NCBI GenBank assembly: GCA_003669055.1
Contig: RAYB01000003.1
Span: 1 to 64,000 of the forward strand
Source: a bacterium 1XD21-70
GTDB lineage: Bacteria > Bacillota > Clostridia > Lachnospirales > Lachnospiraceae
Direction of reading: 5' to 3'
Length of the DNA: 64,000 nt
Shown: positions 60,605-64,000 of the stretch, one piece after another
Layout: each line of letters opens with the position of its first letter
Position numbering within the stretch: the stretch's first letter is position 1
The notes under the pieces: generated by a model
The model's input: only the letters and a program-made list of their open reading frames with translations
Told to the model about the DNA's origin: nothing
Database searches by the model: none
Program-made: the position numbers and the translations under genes

Positions 60605-60890
60605 TTATTGTTGGTTTGCAGTTAGGTTTTTCACCCACTTGTATTGTTTGTAATGCCTGTAAACAGCGGGCAGTTTTATCAACTCGTCTAAATTCAGTAA
60701 AAAATAAACGGCCAGTATCGGAAGATGTAAGATAAATGCGGCAAATGCCCCAAGGGGTGTAATGACGAGCCACATGGTTACGGCGTCACATATCAATCCA
60801 AATTTTGTGTCGCCTGCCTGCCGTATTTTTTTGCGGTTTCAAGATTGCCCCCGCCAAGTTCATTGCCGACTAAAATACCGCTGCCCGTGC
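60605..60890 (-). pseudogene. Decayed MATE efflux transporter gene
   Basis: Two pieces remain. Frame A (60793 and up) reads SGILVGNELGGGNLETAKKY, the MATE mid-protein segment. Frame B reads QAGDTKFGLICDAVTMWLV through FILHLPILAVYFLLNL, the MATE C-terminal segment, and ends in a stop at 60605. About 100 or more residues between them are missing and the frames differ. The N-terminal part is absent as well. Only an eroded relic remains, sharing its region with the acetyltransferase ribosome site and the AraC promoter. Confidence 0.75.
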
Positions 60891-60901
60891 CGCTGTTTTT
60901 C

Positions 60902-60929
60902 TTGTTTTTTCTCGGTATTTTGTTATAAT
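60902..60929 (+). promoter_or_regulatory. Promoter of the AraC gene
   Basis: TTGTTT (60902-60907) and a perfect TATAAT (60924-60929) are 16 bp apart, with the start near 60936 and a leader of about 70 nt. Confidence 0.55.
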
Positions 60930-61007
60930 TATAGTGTTTACTTTTTACCCTTTCTAACAGAATAGTCGCTAAAAATATAAATATTGTATTTTGGAGAAGA
61001 TAGAAGT

Positions 61008-61889
61008 ATGGAGACAATTGCGATTGAACTCATGCAGGATTTTTCAGAAATTGTCCATTATGAGCATACGGGGATTCCTCTGTACATCCGTACCGCTGAT
61101 TTAGCAGATTATCCCGGAACGGGTGCGCCCTGTCATTGGCACGATGATATTGAATGGATTTATATGATATCGGGGAAAATGTGTTATTACATCAACGGCA
61201 AAAGGATTCTTCTAAGCGAAAAGGATTCCCTTATGGTAAATGCCCGCCAAATGCACTATGGTTATTCCTATAAAAAGCAGGGCTGCCATTTTTTATGTGT
61301 TTTGTTCCACCCGTCTTTATTTGGCAGCAATAAAACTTTGCTGCAAAAATATATTACCCCTGTTATTGAAAATACTGATTGTGAATATCTGCATTTTCAT
61401 TCAAAAGAGGCAAGCGGGCAGGAGGCAGCCAGATATCTTGAACAAATCCGCTGTTTCAAGGAAAAAGCAGCCAACGCCTATGAAATGCAGGCTATCGCAG
61501 CAATGTTTCAGCTATGGAGCCATGTACTGCAATGCAGGGAATTCGCCATTTTGGACAGCAAAAGTGACAGCCGCAGTGATCTGGAAATCCAAAAAAACAT
61601 GGTGTCATTTATTTACCAGCACTATACGGAACAAATATCATTGAACGAAATTGCGGCCTCGGGAAACGTAAGCCGTAGTAAATGCTGCCGCATCTTTAAA
61701 CAATACCTGCAGCAATCCCCGGTGGAGTTTTTGAATTCATTCAGGCTCAAAACAAGCTGTAATCTGCTTCGGAACACCGAAAAAAGTATTACAGAGGTTG
61801 CTTTTAGCTGCGGGTTTAATCATTTAAGTTATTTTTCAAAACTGTTTATCAAGAATTTTGGCTGTACTCCGCGGGAATACCGCAAATAG
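61008..61889 (+). CDS. AraC family regulator with cupin domain
   Basis: The ATG at 61008 (METIAIELMQDF) follows GGAGAAG. The 293-aa product has an N-terminal sugar-binding-like cupin (HWHDDIEWIYMISGKMCYYINGK) and C-terminal double helix-turn-helix (ISLNEIAASGNVSRSKCCRIFKQYLQQSPVEF, ITEVAFSCGFNHLSYFSKLF). It may control the divergent acetyltransferase/MATE region or the SDR gene downstream. Confidence 0.92.
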   Translation: METIAIELMQDFSEIVHYEHTGIPLYIRTADLADYPGTGAPCHWHDDIEWIYMISGKMCYYINGKRILLSEKDSLMVNARQMHYGYSYKKQGCHFLCVLFHPSLFGSNKTLLQKYITPVIENTDCEYLHFHSKEASGQEAARYLEQIRCFKEKAANAYEMQAIAAMFQLWSHVLQCREFAILDSKSDSRSDLEIQKNMVSFIYQHYTEQISLNEIAASGNVSRSKCCRIFKQYLQQSPVEFLNSFRLKTSCNLLRNTEKSITEVAFSCGFNHLSYFSKLFIKNFGCTPREYRK

Positions 61890-62054
61890 GCGAATTCACA
61901 GCCAGAAGGCCATTGTATAAAAATAATCCTTTTTATGTTGTTTTCACTAATTATTGATGGTAAAATATAAGAAGAAGCAGAAATTATAAGGCAGCATCCA
62001 TGAAAAGAGCACCAAGAACCGCTCAATACAGAAAATCAGACAGGAGATGATTCC

Positions 62055-62786
62055 ATGCCAAGAAAAACCGTCCTTGTTACCGGCGCCTCCCGCGGGATCG
62101 GGAAGGCCATTGCCGTGAAATTTGCCAAAAAAGGCTACAATGTTGTGATTAATTGTGCCCACAGGGAAGCAGAACTTCTGCAGGCACAAAAAGAAATTGA
62201 AAACTACCAGGTTTGCTGCACCGCCTTTTTGGGGGATATGGGCGATCTGCCTACCTGCGAGAAACTTTTTTTGCTGATCCGCAAACAGTACGGCTCCCTG
62301 GACGTCCTGGTGAACAACGCCGGCATCGCCTATATCGGCCTGTTACAGGACATGGCCGCCCATGACTGGGAACGCATCCTGAACACGAACCTGACCTCTG
62401 TCTTCAACTGCTGTAAGCTGGCGATCCCCATGATGCTGTCCGCAAAACAAGGCAAGATCATCAACATTTCCTCTGTCTGGGGCAATGTCGGCGCCTCCTG
62501 CGAGGTTGCCTACTCTGCTACCAAGGGCGGCATCAATGCCTTTACCAGGGCGCTTGCCAAGGAACTTGCCCCCAGCAATATCCAGGTCAATGCCATCGCC
62601 TGCGGGGCAATCGATACAGAGATGAACCGGTGGATGGAGGAAGACGACCTCATCGGCCTGGTGGAAGATATCCCTACCGGGCGTTTAGGGCGCGCAGAGG
62701 AAGTGGCCGACTTAGCCTATCACCTCGGCTATAAAAATGCCTATCTCACCGGGCAGGTCATCGGCCTGGACGGCGGATGGACCTGA
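62055..62786 (+). CDS. SDR family oxidoreductase (FabG-like)
   Basis: The 243-aa product has TGASRGIGKAIA, NNAGIAYIG, INISSVWGNVG, Y-x3-K (YSATKGG) and LTGQVIGLDGGWT. It is FabG-like by pattern, but no fatty-acid genes are near, so it may serve another keto substrate. GGAGATG precedes the ATG. It is 165 bp after the AraC gene. Confidence 0.9.
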   Translation: MPRKTVLVTGASRGIGKAIAVKFAKKGYNVVINCAHREAELLQAQKEIENYQVCCTAFLGDMGDLPTCEKLFLLIRKQYGSLDVLVNNAGIAYIGLLQDMAAHDWERILNTNLTSVFNCCKLAIPMMLSAKQGKIINISSVWGNVGASCEVAYSATKGGINAFTRALAKELAPSNIQVNAIACGAIDTEMNRWMEEDDLIGLVEDIPTGRLGRAEEVADLAYHLGYKNAYLTGQVIGLDGGWT

Positions 62787-62789
62787 CCG

Positions 62790-63290
62790 TCAAAACCCGC
62801 GGATCTGGTCCGCCTCCTCATCTGTATTCTCAATTTTACGGATTGTCACATAATAGCTATATGTCTCATTTGCCTTCACCAGCACCCGGTCCCCGACCTT
62901 TTTGCGCAGGATGGCCCGGCCCAGAGGCGATTCCATGCTGATCTTGTTATGCATGGAATTCCCCCGGATGCTGGTGACCAGCTTATATGTCTCTTCCTCC
63001 CCGTCGTCCTCCATATATAAAGTGACGGTGTTATTCAGCCCTACCTCGTCTTCCCGGGATTCCTCCGAAACGATGACTGCATTCTTCAGCATATTCTCCA
63101 AGTAGCGGATACGGCTCTCATTTTGATTTTTCTCCCGCTTCGCCGCATGGTACTCAAAATTCTCACTCAGATCCCCGTGGGCGCGTGCTTCCTTCACGGC
63201 CTCTAGGCATTCCTTACGGACTACCAGCTTACGGTGTTCAATCTCCTCTTCAATCTTTTTGACATCTCCCTTTGTCAGTTTTTCCCTCAT
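62790..63290 (-). CDS. greA: GreA/GreB-type transcription elongation factor
   Basis: The ATG at 63290 (MREKLTKGDVKKIEEEIEHR) has GGGAGG upstream. The 166-aa product has the coiled-coil tip with ARAHGDLSENFEYHAAKREKNQNESRIRYLENML and a C-terminal FKBP-like domain. Gre factors cleave backtracked RNA in RNA polymerase. The acidic tip (DLSEN) is intact. This could be a second paralogue, as in many Firmicutes. Confidence 0.9.
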   Translation of the reverse strand: MREKLTKGDVKKIEEEIEHRKLVVRKECLEAVKEARAHGDLSENFEYHAAKREKNQNESRIRYLENMLKNAVIVSEESREDEVGLNNTVTLYMEDDGEEETYKLVTSIRGNSMHNKISMESPLGRAILRKKVGDRVLVKANETYSYYVTIRKIENTDEEADQIRGF

Positions 63291-63514
63291 ATCACGTTCG
63301 CCTCCCATACTTGTATCCGTTCCATCAGTATAGCCTTTCCGCCCCGGCTTTTCAAGCGTTTTTTTCCTGCAAAGCGGCATATCCATTTTTTGGAAGAAAA
63401 ATTACGGGAAATTTACAGATACTGTGTAAAGAAACCCATCACAGAACGCACTGTACTCCCAGAATCTTTTTGGGATTTTGGAAGTGCACCTGGAAAAGGA
63501 GGCATAGGCTGTCC

Positions 63515-64000
63515 ATGAACCTTTATAAAAAACTATTTGCACTGATCCTTATCCCGCCTGTCCTGCTGCTTAGCGGCTGCAGCCATGCCCGGCAGCCGCG
63601 TATCATCCGCATCGGCCACAACCAGTCCACCAGCCACCCGACCCATATCGCGCTGGCCGCTTTTCAGGATTATATCAACGGGCACCTCAAAGGCCGCTAC
63701 CAGGTCGAACTCTATCCCAGCGAACTGCTAGGCTCACAGACGGATATGGTACAGCTGACACAGACCGGAGCCATTGACTATTGCATCGCCAGCAATGCCA
63801 TACTGGAGACCTTTAGCAAAAATTATGAGATTTTCAATCTCCCCTACCTGTTTGCCAGTGCGGATTCCTACCACCATGCCATGGATGACCCCAGCATCAC
63901 CACCCCGATCTTTACCGCTACCCAAAAAGCCGGCTTCACTGCCGTGACCTGGCTCGACGCCGGCACCCGCAACTTTTATACGGTCAGCAAACCCATCGAA
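63515..64000 (+). CDS. TRAP substrate-binding lipoprotein DctP (partial)
   Basis: From the ATG at 63515 behind AGGAGG the frame is open to the window end (162 codons). It has a lipoprotein signal (LLLSGCSHA) and DctP pattern (GHNQSTSHPTHIALAAFQDYI, YPSELLGSQTDMVQLTQTGAIDY, NLPYLFASADSYHHAM, LDAGTRNFYT). It is a second TRAP system distinct from that at 33-36 kb. Confidence 0.9.
   Translation, partial: MNLYKKLFALILIPPVLLLSGCSHARQPRIIRIGHNQSTSHPTHIALAAFQDYINGHLKGRYQVELYPSELLGSQTDMVQLTQTGAIDYCIASNAILETFSKNYEIFNLPYLFASADSYHHAMDDPSITTPIFTATQKAGFTAVTWLDAGTRNFYTVSKPIE

Noticed and set aside
1-64000. rRNA, tRNA, prophage or insertion sequence genes
   Set aside because: I looked for tRNA-like arms, transposase motifs and phage genes and saw none; short tRNA genes could still be missed by eye.

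Overview
The window looks like a chromosome segment of an anaerobic gut Firmicute, most likely a Lachnospiraceae member (Enterocloster/Hungatella/Eisenbergiella-like). The basis is moderate GC, strong AGGAGG-type ribosome binding sites, TTGACA-17-TATAAT promoters, no outer-membrane genes, and a gene set of zinc-ribbon/FHA proteins, WXG100 proteins, TRAP uronate transport, YitT and SdpI. No rRNA, tRNA, CRISPR array, phage or insertion sequence was found. The genus is a guess from gene content.

Region 1 (1-21.5 kb) is a type VII secretion (T7SS) island, almost all on the minus strand. A core operon runs from 19776 down to 8396 and ends at a strong terminator. It encodes a VWA-FHA membrane protein, a degenerate-FHA membrane protein, an EssC ATPase, a LytTR regulator, an EspG/EsaE-like candidate chaperone, an EsaB/YukD-like ubiquitin fold, a WXG-less helical protein and five WXG100-like proteins. 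An effector block follows (8204 to 4617): two candidate effectors that share an N-terminal helical module, DUF4176, DUF3592 and a second candidate chaperone. Then comes an accessory block of zinc-ribbon, TM2, DUF4190 and FHA proteins plus a broken lipoprotein gene. EsaA, EssA and EssB were not recognised. Divergent from the core operon is an XRE-type regulator whose frame is broken at a run of 11 C. One base fewer restores a 492-aa protein, so this may be a phase-variable switch. Two perfect TGTACCACC repeats lie between the two promoters, right upstream of the T7SS -35 box.

Region 2 (21.6-29.4 kb) is mixed. It holds a cytidylate-kinase-like protein, fchA-folD plus an FMN reductase, an Lsa/CplR-like ABC-F ribosome protection gene behind an elaborate attenuator leader, a GNAT acetyltransferase, an SPL-like radical SAM protein, and a coiled-coil protein with nine in-frame 21-bp repeats.

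Region 3 (29-37.3 kb) is one minus-strand sugar-acid operon: a KduD-like dehydrogenase, a complete TRAP transporter (DctP, DctQ, DctM), a second SDR, a large FAD protein, a LacI regulator and a cupin. It is read from a promoter carrying two LacI-type operators.

Region 4 (37.4-44.1 kb) holds an orphan ABC permease, a YitT protein, an ECF sigma / anti-sigma / VWA-lipoprotein unit, and an orphan sdpR-sdpI pair with a clear operator.

Region 5 (44.2-52.3 kb) is hexuronate catabolism. It has uxaC, uxaA, two kdgK-like kinases and eda, with an IclR and a LacI regulator. With region 3 it feeds uronates through 2-keto-3-deoxygluconate to pyruvate and glyceraldehyde-3-phosphate. Tagaturonate reductase (UxaB) is not in the window.

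Region 6 (52.4-64 kb) is cell envelope and general functions: an L,D-transpeptidase, a GIY-YIG protein, a membrane acyltransferase, an SH3-NlpC/P60 hydrolase, thioredoxin reductase, a cell-wall amidase with a highly charged tail, a sugar O-acetyltransferase next to a decayed MATE gene, an AraC regulator, an SDR, a GreA-type factor and the start of a second DctP gene that runs off the end.
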